From Thalassiosira profunda (Eukaryota > Bacillariophyta > Thalassiosirophyceae > Thalassiosirales > Thalassiosiraceae): DNA of 15,141 nucleotides. The notes beneath the pieces were generated by a model, which was not told where the DNA came from, did no database searches, and worked only from the letters and a program-made list of their open reading frames with translations. This document shows positions 1-9,403 of the stretch, piece by piece. The position numbers were made by a program, and so were the translations under genes. The stretch's first letter is position 1, and every line of letters begins with the position of its first letter. Location of the stretch: contig JALLAP010001340.1 in NCBI GenBank assembly GCA_036939355.1, positions 1-15,141 of the forward strand. The letters are read 5' to 3'.

Positions 1-3000
1 CGTCCTCCTTGAACTTTGTGGAGGCTGTGACCAGCTCGCTCTTCAAATTGGATATCGAGAGCGCGTTGTCCGCTAGCGACTTTTCCAGATCGACGATTCT
101 CCTGTCTTTCTGCCGCGCCTGGGCCTCCCAATCGACATTCTCCCCGAGCGATGCGCCATCGTTGCCACCGCCACCGCGGTTGAACAAGCCGCCCAATAGC
201 CCCATGCCCTTGGAACTTCCTCCCGCAGTGCTGACCGAGTTTGCCACGCTCAACACATCGTCGCTCAGGACATCGTCCACATCGTCGAAGTAATCCCGCT
301 CTGCGACGCGTTGCAGCGCCTCCACCTCTTTCTCCTCCTCGACCTTCGCCTGTTCAAGCTCTGCCGATTCCTTGAACTTAGCCAAGTCGGCCTTCGCGTC
401 GTCGAGGTCCAGCCTGAGGTTGTCGGCCGTGACGTCTTTCTCTTTGAGCTCGGATTTGATGGCGTCAATCTCTCGCTTCTTGAACTGTGAGATCGAAAGA
501 GATGGACGGGAAGGGAGATGAGCGCACGAGGCGGAGACGACACGTCAGGCTGAATCACGGGCACAAAACCAACTCACCTCGATCTCCTTGGTCATCTTTT
601 CGATCTTCATCTCCATCTCTGCCTGTCGCGCGGCGTTGGTGGCGGCGAGCGTTGCGGCCGCCTGGGTGCTCGACTTTTTCTCCTTCTCGGCTTCCTCCTT
701 GAGCGCCTTGACTTCTTCGGCCGCCGTTTCGTTCGTCTTTTGCAGCTCCTTGATTTGCGCCTGAAGCTTCTCAGCCTCGTCTTTGGCAGCGTCATCGGCG
801 GTCTTGCCCGATTCCATCTCTGAGACGGCTGCATCCCGAGCCTCCTCTGCAGCCTGCTTCGCCTCCAAGACCGCATCCAAGTCGATTTGGAGGTTGTTCA
901 GCTTGTCCACCAGCACATCGAGCGATCCCTTCTCGTCGTCGAGCTCTTTGCGCAAGGACTCCACGCTCTCGTTCTTTTCTTCGAGCTGCTTTTCCAGCTC
1001 CTCCACTTTGGCGCCCCTGTCGGTCTTCGTGCGCTCGACCTCCGCCTTGAGGCGCTCGGCATGCTTGTCCTTTTCTTCCAATTCGACCTGAACAGCGTCA
1101 AGTTGGCGTTTGCTCGTTCCAAGCTCACGCTCCAGACGCTCAATTTGTGTCTCCTTCTCTGCAAGCTCGGCCATTCGTTCGGCAAGTTGGGCCGAGTTGG
1201 TGACGGCTGGAGCCAATTCCACTGGTCCCTCTTCGTCCTTCGTTTCCTCGGGCTGACTGCTGCCATCGTCCTTCACCTTCTCAGCTACCACAGCCTGCGC
1301 CTTGGCCACATTCACTGCTTCTGCCTCGGCGCGTTGTTCCACGAGCTCCTTACGCGCCTTTTCCAGCTTTTCTTCGAGCAAGCCTACGTCCATTGTGCGC
1401 TCTTCTAGCTCCGCTGAAACGTTCTTCACCTCGCGACTCTTGGCGGCCAGGTCTTCCTCAAGCTGCGCCATGCGTAGGTCCTCCTCCTTCACCATCTCTT
1501 CAAGTTGGACGCGCAGCTCGGCCGCCAGGGTCTCCTTCTCCTCCAGCATCGTCTGGGCCAACTCCATCTGCTCCCTGTGGACATCGACGTCCTTGTTGAG
1601 GGTTTCGATCTGCGCCTCCCGGTCCGCGAGATTCTCGGCGTACGCAGCCTGGGCGTCGTTCACGGCGACCAGCGCGTCCACCTTTTCCTGCCTGAGCGAT
1701 TCCACTTCCTTCTCCAACTCGACCAGCCGCGCCTTCTGCCCCTCCCGCGCCTCCTCGTCGTACTCATTGCGCTGTGCGCTCTCGAGCTGCTGCCGCAGCT
1801 CCGTCTCCTGGCTTTCCAAGATGGCGACTTTGGTGGTCACCTGCTCCAGAGCCCCCATTGTCTCGTCCAACTCCTCGCGCAGGGTCGATTCGCGCCCTTC
1901 GGCGACCACGCGAGCCTCCTCGGCCGTCTTGGCAGCGTTGGCGGCATCAAGGAATTCGTTGCGAACCTTCTCGAGCTGCTGCTCCGTGTGAATGATGTCG
2001 TGTTCTGTGATTAATTGCAAGCAAATGGAATGAGTGTCGGCTCCCAAAGCGAGAGAAAGGCCGTCTCAATAGTGGACACTGCCAACTCACCCTTCCGATC
2101 CAGCGCCTCCTTCATCTCCAAAATCTCCCCCTCCCTCTCCGCCACCTGCTCCCTCAATGCCCCCACCTCCTTCTCCTTCCCTTCCATCTGGCGTTGGAAG
2201 TGCTCCATCTGCTCTACCGTCTCGTCTAATTTCTTCCGGAGCTCTGCGGCTTTCTCCTCCTCCTCGGCCGTCAGCGCCGCCTCCGCATCGGCGTTCTCCA
2301 CCGCCAGCCGCTTCAAATCGTCCTCCAGCCCCATTTTCGTCTGGTCCAATTCGTCCAGCCGCCCCTTGAGGTACTGCCGCTCGTCCATTACTTTCTTGTT
2401 GTCCCTCTTGAGGTTCTTCACGTCCCTCCGCGCCTTGCGCAGCTTCTGCTCGACGTTGATCAATTCCGAATCCCGCTGTTTCAACTTGGCCGCCTGGACG
2501 GTGGCCGTCTTTCCCAATGCCCGCAGGGCGTCGAGCCTCCCGTCCATTTCCGTGGACGTCATTTTCACGAGGCTTTTCAACCCCAGGTTGCCATCCTGCA
2601 ACTCGGCCTCGAGGGCGTGAATCCGAAACGTCGCCTGGGCCTGGACGCTCTCCAATTTGCCCTCCACCTCTTCCAACTGCTCGGCCAGATCGCGGCAGGC
2701 GTCGGTGAGGTTGAGCGTCTCGAGCTTGTAGAGGTACAGCTCGTCCTCCAATTGGCGGGAGGTCATGGTCCGGCCGTTCGCGGAGGGGACGCCGATGGCG
2801 GCGTCGGCAATGCCCGCGGAGCGGCTGTTGGGCCCGCGGGAATTGGTGGGGACGAACCCCTCGGAGTTGTCGAACTCCTCGTCGAACTCCCCGGAGATGT
2901 AGCCTTCGTCCTCGTCGTCGCTCTCTTCGGAGCCCCGTCGATCGCGATTCCTCCCGGACGCCTTGGATTTCTTCTTGCCGAACAATTTGCCGAACCCCGA

Positions 3001-3894
3001 CTTCTTCTTCTTGGGCGCCTCTCTCTTGGAGGATATTCGCGGGTCGACCCCGTCCTTCCACAGTCCGCTGCTCTCCCCGCTCTCCTCCTCGATGTAACTC
3101 AATGGCGTGGCGCTCGAATGGTCGTCGTCGTCGTCGAACTCCAGGAATTGCGACGTGTCAATCTTGGAAAGCTTTTCCTCCATGAGGCTCGCGGCGTCCT
3201 CGAAGGTGGCCACGGAGCCGGAGTCGCCTCCCTTGGACGCCTTCTTGTTCTTCTTGCCGCCCTTCTTGTTGTCCTTCGTTTTGTTCTTTTTGCTGCCCTT
3301 GGACGGCTTGGAGCCCTGGACCGTAGCCAGCGCCGCCTGGGCATCGGAGGCCAACACGTCGTCCGTATCGTCGTCCAAGAAGGGATTCTTTTTGCGTCCG
3401 CTGTTCCCAATGGGCTGCGGACTCTCCTCGTCTCCGGAAGACTCGTACTCCAAGTCGAACGGGTTGTCGTTCCGACTTTCCTTCTTGCTTTTGTTGGGGC
3501 TGCTCCCGTCTTCGGAGTCATCAACGAAGGGATTGGCCCCGGGGCTGTTGCCAGCGCTGTTGCGATCGTTGCTCAACCGGCTGGAGTTCATGCCCCTGCC
3601 GGTCATGTCGCTCCGCCACTCCCCGTGAGTGCTGTTGGGAGTCTGCACACCCACGGGGCCCGCCTGCCCGGCCTGCCGCGAGTTCCGGCCCCTCCCCACC
3701 ATCAAGCCGCCGCCGTGGAGGGCATCGTAGCTCGCCCCGTGGCCGCCGAGCGAGCTGGATTCGCGGCTGGCGCACTCGGCCGCCTCGTCGGCGGAGGTGG
3801 CGAATTCGATGGCGGTGGGGATCCAATCCTTGCCGTGTTGGGGGGACGGCTGGGCCGGGGAGGGGACGAGCTTGGCGAAGAGGCCCATGGCCAT
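1..3894 (-). CDS. Long acidic coiled-coil protein with three NPF motifs, 3'-truncated by the window edge
   Basis: Three exons on the minus strand: 3894-2091, 2004-578 and 484-1. The phases agree (1, then 0) and frame 3 is open to the window edge, giving at least 1238 residues with the C-terminus missing. The start is ATG at 3894; a second ATG lies two codons in. Residues 1-380 are low-complexity and charged. They contain NPF at 121, 144 and 170, each followed by acidic residues (NPFVDD, NPFDLEYE, NPFLDDD), lysine-rich stretches near 196-221 and 290-316, and acidic runs near 253-258 and 322-345. From about 380 to beyond 1200 the protein is almost continuous heptad-like Glu/Lys/Leu coiled coil. 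A Gly-rich break (GLLGGLFNRGGGG) lies in exon 3. NPF plus acidic residues is the known ligand of EH domains, notably EHD proteins, so a cytoplasmic endocytic or membrane-tethering scaffold is possible. That is inference; no named family was recognised. The gene is divergent from the MATH-BTB gene. Confidence 0.85.
485..577 (-). other. Intron 2 of the coiled-coil gene (93 bp)
   Basis: The minus-strand donor is GTGAGTTGG, sharing nine bases with intron 1. The acceptor is GATCTCACAG followed by TTCAAGAAG. The phase is 0 on both sides. Unspliced, the frame would end in a stop (TGA) inside the intron. Confidence 0.85.
2005..2090 (-). other. Intron 1 of the coiled-coil gene (86 bp)
   Basis: Read on the minus strand, the donor is GTGAGTTGG directly after codon AAG plus one G, and the acceptor is TTAATCACAG. 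Splicing joins G to AA, giving GAA (Glu), and keeps the frame. Reading through would instead end in a stop at 2011. Confidence 0.85.
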
Positions 3895-4651
3895 TATTTG
3901 TGCCTATGATGTGTGTGCCTGTGATATGTGTTTGATGTGTGCCTTGCGTGCGTGAGGCGCAGAGTTAAGGCCGCAGGCGTCGCACACACGTTATGTGTTG
4001 GCGTCGGCAGGGCTGGTGCGTTTCAGCGTCGGATGAGGGAGCAGCCCCGCGATTGCGAGGAAGCGAGGAGGGTATCCTGAGGTATCTTGCAATTGGCAGC
4101 GGCGAGGCCAGCGTTGCGTCTTGGGCCGACGCCGCGCAGTCGAGGAGGGCCGCCGCGGCCGGGCCAAGGCAACGTGCAATGGCGATGAGCCCCGCCCCGA
4201 CAAAGGGTGAATGGTAGAGCCGGCGGCGAGAGCGCGGCATTGCAATCGCAAACACACCAGCCCTCGTCCAGACGCGCCCCTTCGCTTTGCGAAGTTGTGG
4301 CCTTGAGCCGACTGAAAAAGCGGGCGCCCGCCGCTGCCCGCCAGCCCCCGAAAAATAGCAAAGGCTACTAAGTAGATATGTAGCAAAGGGAAAAGACAAA
4401 AGAGCTCGCTGGAAGCAACAACAGTCCCACCGACGACCTGCACCACTTGACCACCAACCGGAGGAGGGGACGAGGCGGAAGCCCTGCGCAAGCTTGTCAA
4501 CAACGACGGTATAACCGGCGGTCTTCATCGTTTGGTCGACAGCATCGTAGATCGGCAGGGCAGGGACCGCGTGCATATCTTAGGCGTCATTATTTTTCAC
4601 CGGGCCGACTTGGACACCTTGGACCAAACCAAAACAAAAGAATCCAGCGCC
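3895..4651. promoter_or_regulatory. Divergent intergenic region between the coiled-coil and MATH-BTB genes
   Basis: This 757-bp stretch lies between two start codons facing away from each other, so it should hold both promoters and 5' UTRs. Next to the coiled-coil gene (3897-3955) the plus strand is GT-rich with repeated TGTGCC-like units. The middle (about 4000-4350) is GC-rich with no clear motif. Close to the MATH-BTB start the plus strand turns A-rich (CCAAACCAAAACAAAAG), as expected of a 5' leader. Minus-strand open frames here have no recognisable domains. No TATA box was identified with confidence. Confidence 0.5.
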
Positions 4652-5923
4652 ATGAACAGCGTCGTCAAAGAAAACAAATGCGAGGTGTTTACGGTCCGAT
4701 TTAGTGGGTTCGAGGGTCTGCCGGCGAGGAAGGGGCGGGATAAAGTTCACTCGCCCCATTTCACGTGTTTCGGGCATCGGTGGCGTGTGCGTCTCTATCC
4801 TGGTGGTATCCGGGGGTCAGAGGAAGGCTATGCTTCTGTCTTTCTGGAAAACTGTTCGCCTGGAAGCATTGATGTTCAGGCTACCTTCACGGCCGCTGAG
4901 TCAAAGCCCAAAATTGCGGCAGCGTACGCTTTTGTCGGGAGCGAAACATATGAGGCGGTGGGGGAAATAGGGAAAAACAACTGGGGAAGACCCAATTTTG
5001 CCCAGCGCTCCACAATCATCGGGGCTCTGGAGAACGGAGAGCTGATCATCGAGGTAAAGATGAGGCAGACCGGCCCATCGACCTTACCTCCGCCTCCCTT
5101 CGTTCCCACGAACCCTGCTAGTGCAAACACTCTCAAGAAGTTTAGGGACGAAGAATCTTCGGACGTCATTTTTGAGGTCAGCAGCGACGAGGTGGAGGAG
5201 GGGGAACGGATGGAGGAGGGGGGACGCAAATCGAGGAAGAGAACCAAAATTTCACCCACTACGTTTCACGCTCATCGATTTGTGCTGCTGGACAATGCTC
5301 CTGCGCTTGCCGAAGCCTGCGAGTCGAGCAGTGGTCTGTCTCCAATTCCTATCACTGGCGTGAACCCTGAAATCTTCCACTACGTACTCTACTATTTGTA
5401 TGGGGGAGTAGTGGACAATGGGGTGCTCAAGGAGAAGGCCAAGGCCATCATCGATGCTGCCGACAAGTTTGGAGTTGTGGGGCTGAAGTTGGAAGCCGAG
5501 GCATCGCTCGTCGGCGCCACAACCTTCACTATCGACAATGTCATGGACAACCTGCTCTACGCGGATGCAAAGAATTGCCCTCTCCTGAAAGAGGCTGTGA
5601 TGGATTTCCTTGTTGAGAATGGCGACGCTGCGGATCAGCTCTCCTTTGACAATCTTCCTAGTGGCCTCATGAAGGATCTGTTGATAGCCATGAATAGCCG
5701 GGACAAGAGGAGGGACTCGGGTGGAGAAAAGGGAGATGAACCTCAAGCCGACCGGTGCCACGACCGGGACGCACGGGTCTGCGATTTTCGCAACATGCGG
5801 GTCAGCGAACTGCGCAGGGAGCTCCACGAAAAGGTGCTGGGGGTAGATGGATCGAGGGAGGCGATGATTGCTGCTCTGGAAGGATGGGTCGTCAGTTCCG
5901 CTTCTGACGAGGAGGAGGGATAA
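4652..5923 (+). CDS. MATH-BTB domain protein with a C-terminal SAP-like motif
   Basis: Single exon, 423 residues, starting at the ATG at 4652 just before the MATH-like domain. The frame is open further upstream but shows no domain there. Residues 10-140 resemble a MATH (TRAF-like) fold: FTVRFSGFEG, then HRWRVRLYPGG and YASVFLEN. Residues 165-290 are BTB/POZ-like: SSDVIFEV, then FHAHRFVLLDNAPALAEA, then FHYVLYYLYGG. A charged insert (about 176-200, with RKSRKR) splits the first BTB strands. Residues 290-350 look BACK-like. Residues 379-412 (FRNMRVSELRRELHEKVL, then GSREAMIAALEGW) match the helix-turn-helix pattern of SAP motifs, which bind DNA or chromatin. Known MATH-BTB proteins are substrate adaptors for cullin-3 ubiquitin ligases, with MATH holding the substrate. 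The same role here, perhaps nuclear given the SAP-like tail and basic patch, is inference. Confidence 0.85.
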   Translation: MNSVVKENKCEVFTVRFSGFEGLPARKGRDKVHSPHFTCFGHRWRVRLYPGGIRGSEEGYASVFLENCSPGSIDVQATFTAAESKPKIAAAYAFVGSETYEAVGEIGKNNWGRPNFAQRSTIIGALENGELIIEVKMRQTGPSTLPPPPFVPTNPASANTLKKFRDEESSDVIFEVSSDEVEEGERMEEGGRKSRKRTKISPTTFHAHRFVLLDNAPALAEACESSSGLSPIPITGVNPEIFHYVLYYLYGGVVDNGVLKEKAKAIIDAADKFGVVGLKLEAEASLVGATTFTIDNVMDNLLYADAKNCPLLKEAVMDFLVENGDAADQLSFDNLPSGLMKDLLIAMNSRDKRRDSGGEKGDEPQADRCHDRDARVCDFRNMRVSELRRELHEKVLGVDGSREAMIAALEGWVVSSASDEEEG

Positions 5924-6034
5924 GCCGGCTTGTTGCATTCATTCTGGCTATTTCGGTGTGCTCCCAAAGAGGGCAAGCAATTCAGACCCTGCTGCCATGA
6001 TAGGTAGCCTAAGCAGTCAACCAAAGTTGCGTGC
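5924..6034. other. Short convergent 3' spacer
   Basis: Only 111 bp separate the stop codons of the MATH-BTB gene (plus) and the fucosyltransferase-like gene (minus), so their 3' UTRs probably overlap. No canonical AATAAA was seen on either strand. Confidence 0.5.
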
Positions 6035-7499
6035 TTACTCGTCGATCTTCGTCTGTATCCTCGCCAGCGCGTCCGAGCACACCTTCGAATGCCGTCCCCG
6101 GTGCGCCGCCACGCACTCCCCGCCGCTCAGCGCCGCGCCCAGCCGCCCATACCCTCCCACGCCGTGCGCCACGCACTTGCCCATGCCCATGATCGTCATG
6201 TCCTCGAAGACGCTCATGAAGCCGTCGGCCTCCTTGTTGCTCGAGAAGGCCACGTGCTCGTTCTCGTTGGAGTAATCGCGCGCCACGAGCTGCACCACGA
6301 GCGGGTGCTTTTTGTGCTTTGTGGCGTCGATGTAACGCTTTGCAAAGTGGGATTCCTCCAACAAATAACCGACAGTATCATTGTTGTCCGAGGAGACGTA
6401 GATTGTCGTGTTGGGATGCAGTTCCGCCGCGCAGTTGACGGCGTTCGTCGCCCACCCGGTGATTTGGTCCTTATGCTTTTGGAAGGTGAAGGTATGCTCA
6501 TCGATTCCCTTCACCGGATATTTCACACGCAGATGCACCGAAGAATATTGTTTGGGTACAAGATCGAGCGCTTTCATCGTCGTTCCCACCCGCTCTGCCA
6601 GGGCTTTCGACGGCGAGAAGAGCAACCGAAATATCTCGTGATATCTAGCCAATAAATGCATCAAATTTGAGCACAAGATGTGTCAGAGCATCATCCAGAG
6701 GCAGTCAAACAATCCGGTCAATAGCATCTCACATTTTGTGCCCCACCACGTCGCTCTCGTACTTGCGAAATATTGGCGCCGCGCTGTCCCTCCGTATTGT
6801 CGACACGATCTTCTTTCCGGAGTCGGTTTCCTTCCCCCGCAAATTCCAATCGCCCTCCGCCAACAAAAACTGGTGTATTTCCCCTTGTACCGTCCAATCG
6901 ATGCCCTTTTCGGGAGGGACCAGAAAGTTCTCCAATGGAGCGGGCTTCTCCCATCTTACGAGCAGCACCCGGTTGGTCTGGTTCGCCAGCATAATGTTGT
7001 ACGGCATATCTTGCAATCTATCCGAGGCACCGCCGCATTTATCGTCCTGCAGACACCGCGATATCAAAAATTTGACGTCATCCGCCGCCGTGCTGTTGTT
7101 GCGTTTGGCCTCGAGGTACCGTTGCCGTTCCCGCCCGTGCCACTCGGCGTACCGCTTCACCCAATCGGGCAGCTTGGGATTTTGCAGTATGAGGTGCGCC
7201 GGTCGGTGCGACAGCACCGCCTCCCCCACGCCACCACTCCCTATCGAATTTGTGGAATTATCACCCACCCCCAGCAAGGACGACGGGCCGCCCAGGAAGG
7301 CGCCCTTCGTGGCCTCCAGCAGCGTCGCAAAGTCGGACGCGGAGGCGTTGAGGTGGCGGTGCTGCAAGGTGAACACCGCCGCGGCATAGAAAACGAGGAC
7401 AACGCCGAGGGCCCACCGCGCGACGCGGTGGGACGACGACGGCTTGGAGGGCGGGGCCGCCGCACCGTTGGCGGTGGCGCTGCCGCGAGGCGGCCGCAT
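6035..7499 (-). CDS. Type II membrane fucosyltransferase-like protein
   Basis: Two exons, 7499-6733 and 6644-6035, encode 458 residues. The ATG at 7499 gives a short basic cytoplasmic tail and one membrane anchor (about 28-45, ARWALGVVLVFYAAAVF), the usual design of Golgi glycosyltransferases. The luminal part has KCGGASDRLQDMPYNIMLA (about 154-172), like the sugar-nucleotide-binding start of fucosyltransferases. It is followed by NRVLLVRWEKPAPLENFL, then SVHLRVKYP (His293, Arg295), which resembles the HxR motif of O-fucosyltransferase and alpha-1,6-fucosyltransferase families. YVSSDN and a C-terminal GGYGRLGAALSGG follow. N-glycosylation sequons occur near residues 51, 81, 135 and 173. The predicted role is transfer of fucose from GDP-fucose to glycans in the Golgi lumen; the exact family and acceptor are unknown. 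Its 5' leader is cut by a transposon about 30 bp upstream. The same frame stays open into the transposon to an ATG at 7733. Confidence 0.75.
6645..6732 (-). other. Intron of the fucosyltransferase-like gene (88 bp)
   Basis: The minus-strand donor is GTGAGA after GGGCACAAAAT. The acceptor is TTGGCTAG followed by ATATCACGAG. Phase 2 joins AT to A, giving Ile256 and the continuous sequence VVGHKIYHEIFRLLF. Without splicing, the frame meets TGA immediately after the donor. Confidence 0.85.
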
Positions 7500-7532
7500 G
7501 GTGGTGAGGTCGAGGTTCTTGCTGTGAGGTGA

Positions 7533-7585
7533 GAGGCGTTCCACGGTCTTACTTCTTCGTGTAATTTCAGCCTGTAATTTTTCCC
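7533..7585 (+). repeat. Left terminal inverted repeat
   Basis: This 53-bp end matches the reverse complement of 11194-11244. The first 21 bases are identical; then comes a one-base indel, 13 identical bases (CTTCGTGTAATTT) and a diverged end containing CCTGTAATTTT. Confidence 0.9.
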
Positions 7586-7637
7586 ATTTGCAAAAGATCC
7601 CGATGTCCCCACAGCCTTCACTCCTGATTTTGCAAAT
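7586..7637. repeat. Left subterminal inverted repeat
   Basis: ATTTGCAAAA at 7586-7595 is the exact reverse complement of TTTTGCAAAT at 7628-7637, with a 32-bp spacer. It lies just inside the left terminal repeat, within the leader of the accessory gene. It could be a protein-binding site or chance; ten bases is short. Confidence 0.5.
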
Positions 7638-7758
7638 CACGTCGGCGGAGAGCCGAGGATAAACCTGCCTCGCTGACGTCAGAAAAGGCGGAGATTTGTT
7701 CACAAACGAGAGACCGCAAAATCGCCATCGCATTGCAACTCATAACACCTCGTGCACC

Positions 7759-9285
7759 ATGCCGAGGTCCACGCGTCGCAGTCGCACTGCCGCCGCCGCC
7801 ATCGAGGCGGCGAGCCCTCCGACTGCTGACCTCTCTGGTCTGAACTCTCCCGCCTCAGCTGGCTCGTCGTCGCCAGCGAGCGCGGCATCTACAGAGGCCC
7901 CGTCGCCCTCGTCGGAGGGTGCACCGCCGGACGAGGACAGCGGCGCGGCTGTCGACGGCGGCGACGCGGAGGGCGAGGACGACGACGGCGCCGACGATGA
8001 GGTGGATCCGCTGTCGCCGACGAACCTGGCCAAGCTCATGTTGGCGACGAATGAGTTCGTGGCGGCTCTGCAGGACGAGGGCAAGTTCAACCAAAACAAG
8101 AGCGTCATGCAGTACCCCAAGCTGCGGAAGATCGCCCTCAAGTTCTACAACACGTGGGAGGCGACGGGGTTGATCGCCCTCGACAACAAGACGCGCACGG
8201 CCGACAAACTCGTGGGCATCATGCTCATCATGCGGAAGCATATGGACATCGTGCAGGTGCTCCCGGAGCTGAGGCCGTTCGCGGCGAGCCCGAGCGGCGA
8301 GAAGATGTTTGTGCTCGCGAACGATGCCGGGGGAGGGCAACGCGTCCTCGTGACGGCGGCGGTGGCGAAGTACGGCGCCAAGAAGAAGGACCACGGCGAC
8401 AACCGCAATCCCTCCCTCGCCATCCGCGTCGTGTTCGTATTGTGCCACGCCAGCCTTCGGGCCGCGGCGAAGCACTGGCTGAAGAACAGGAGGGAGCGGG
8501 GCGACCTCGACCAGTCGTTCCCGACGCACATCGCGTTCGCGGAGGAAGCCCTGAAGCTTTTTGGCGACCACGAGCTGAAGATTCCGCGGCCCGAGATGAT
8601 GGACCAGCAGGGCCACGACCCGGAGGGGGCGTATGACCCCGAGAATTGCAGATTCGACGGCCGGTCCGCCGAGTGGCTTCTGGAGACGTGGGAGAAGTAC
8701 ATCAAGCCGAAGTACAAGCACATCATCGGAAAGTGGCACAAGGACACCGGCGGCGGCGGCAGGAGGCTCACCGATTTCATCAAGTACTGCACCCTCCGCG
8801 ACGGAACGACGCTCCGGTGGATGCCGTGGGTTTATGCGATTGATGTTGCATCTAACTTCATCTTGTACTCTGTCGTCAAGGGTCAGCCGACGGAATTCAT
8901 TCGGAAGGAAGCCGGATTCGAGGACGCGGTCGTCCCGGCGGGATCGGGATCGTACAAGACGCCGGCAAAGAGGAAGTCGGACGAGCTCGGGGAGATGATC
9001 GCGGCCGGACACGCGCGGTTCGACAAGCTGATGGGGTTGATCGAGGGAAAGATGGGCGCCGCGACGGCGGACAACCCAATCCACAACTGCTTGGGCAAAA
9101 TGTCGAAATTGAGCGCGTCCATTGCCGGTATCGACGGCGACGAGCATTTGACGCCGGGGACGAAGGAAGAGCTGAAGGACGCCCTGGTGGTGGAGAAGCA
9201 GGATCTGGCCAAGGAGATCATCGCCATCCGAAAGGAGCGCTCGAAGAAGGACGCCCCGGAGGAGGAGTCGGAGGAGGAGGTGTGA
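7759..9285 (+). CDS. Transposon accessory protein of unknown family
   Basis: Single exon, 508 residues. The ATG at 7759 in CACCATGCC is preferred. Residues 1-90 are Ala/Ser/Pro-rich and then acidic, with a basic extreme N-terminus (RSTRRSR). Residues 90-390 look globular and hold most aromatics, including WLLETWEKYIKPKYKHIIGKW (about 306-326), a glycine run (331-334) and WMPWVYAIDVASNFILY (354-370). A likely nuclear localisation signal follows at 401-407 (TPAKRKS). The C-terminus is helical with an acidic tail (EEESEEEV). PIF/Harbinger elements usually carry a second gene whose Myb/SANT-like product helps the transposase enter the nucleus and bind the ends. I could not recognise a Myb/SANT tryptophan pattern, so this may be a divergent or different partner. 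It converges on the transposase gene. Confidence 0.85.
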   Translation: MPRSTRRSRTAAAAIEAASPPTADLSGLNSPASAGSSSPASAASTEAPSPSSEGAPPDEDSGAAVDGGDAEGEDDDGADDEVDPLSPTNLAKLMLATNEFVAALQDEGKFNQNKSVMQYPKLRKIALKFYNTWEATGLIALDNKTRTADKLVGIMLIMRKHMDIVQVLPELRPFAASPSGEKMFVLANDAGGGQRVLVTAAVAKYGAKKKDHGDNRNPSLAIRVVFVLCHASLRAAAKHWLKNRRERGDLDQSFPTHIAFAEEALKLFGDHELKIPRPEMMDQQGHDPEGAYDPENCRFDGRSAEWLLETWEKYIKPKYKHIIGKWHKDTGGGGRRLTDFIKYCTLRDGTTLRWMPWVYAIDVASNFILYSVVKGQPTEFIRKEAGFEDAVVPAGSGSYKTPAKRKSDELGEMIAAGHARFDKLMGLIEGKMGAATADNPIHNCLGKMSKLSASIAGIDGDEHLTPGTKEELKDALVVEKQDLAKEIIAIRKERSKKDAPEEESEEEV

Positions 9286-9403
9286 TCTCGCTCGCCGGCC
9301 CGTTTTTACGTTATGTGTAGTATGTTCCCCATCTCATCTAAATAAAAGAGTTAGTATGATATGTACGAGTTGCAAATCGATATGAATGCAACTATTTGCA
9401 ACA
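9286..9403. terminator. Shared 3' region of the two transposon genes
   Basis: The 118-bp gap between convergent stop codons is AT-rich. AATAAA at 9341-9346 is a plausible polyadenylation signal for the accessory gene, 56 bp past its stop. No AATAAA was seen on the opposite strand for the transposase. Confidence 0.5.

Noticed and set aside
2087..3061. 324-codon minus-strand frame inside exon 1 of the coiled-coil gene
   Set aside because: Gly/Arg-rich out-of-phase shadow of the main exon.
2617..3909. 430-codon plus-strand frame opposite exon 1 of the coiled-coil gene
   Set aside because: It is an antisense shadow of a GC-rich coding exon. It has no recognisable domain, and the minus-strand reading has correct splicing and coherent coiled coil.
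3965..4576. 203-codon minus-strand frame as a real gene
   Set aside because: Only its first third looks gene-like. The rest is low-quality sequence without domains, and the region is a divergent promoter. The gene-like part is listed as a low-interest finding.
6667..7532. Overlapping plus-strand frames of 240 and 284 codons opposite the fucosyltransferase-like exon 1
   Set aside because: Antisense shadows. The minus-strand protein has a membrane anchor, conserved motifs and a valid intron.
7855..9147. 430-codon minus-strand frame opposite the accessory gene
   Set aside because: It is open because the real plus-strand gene has G/C third positions. The translation is Arg/Leu/Val-rich without any domain.
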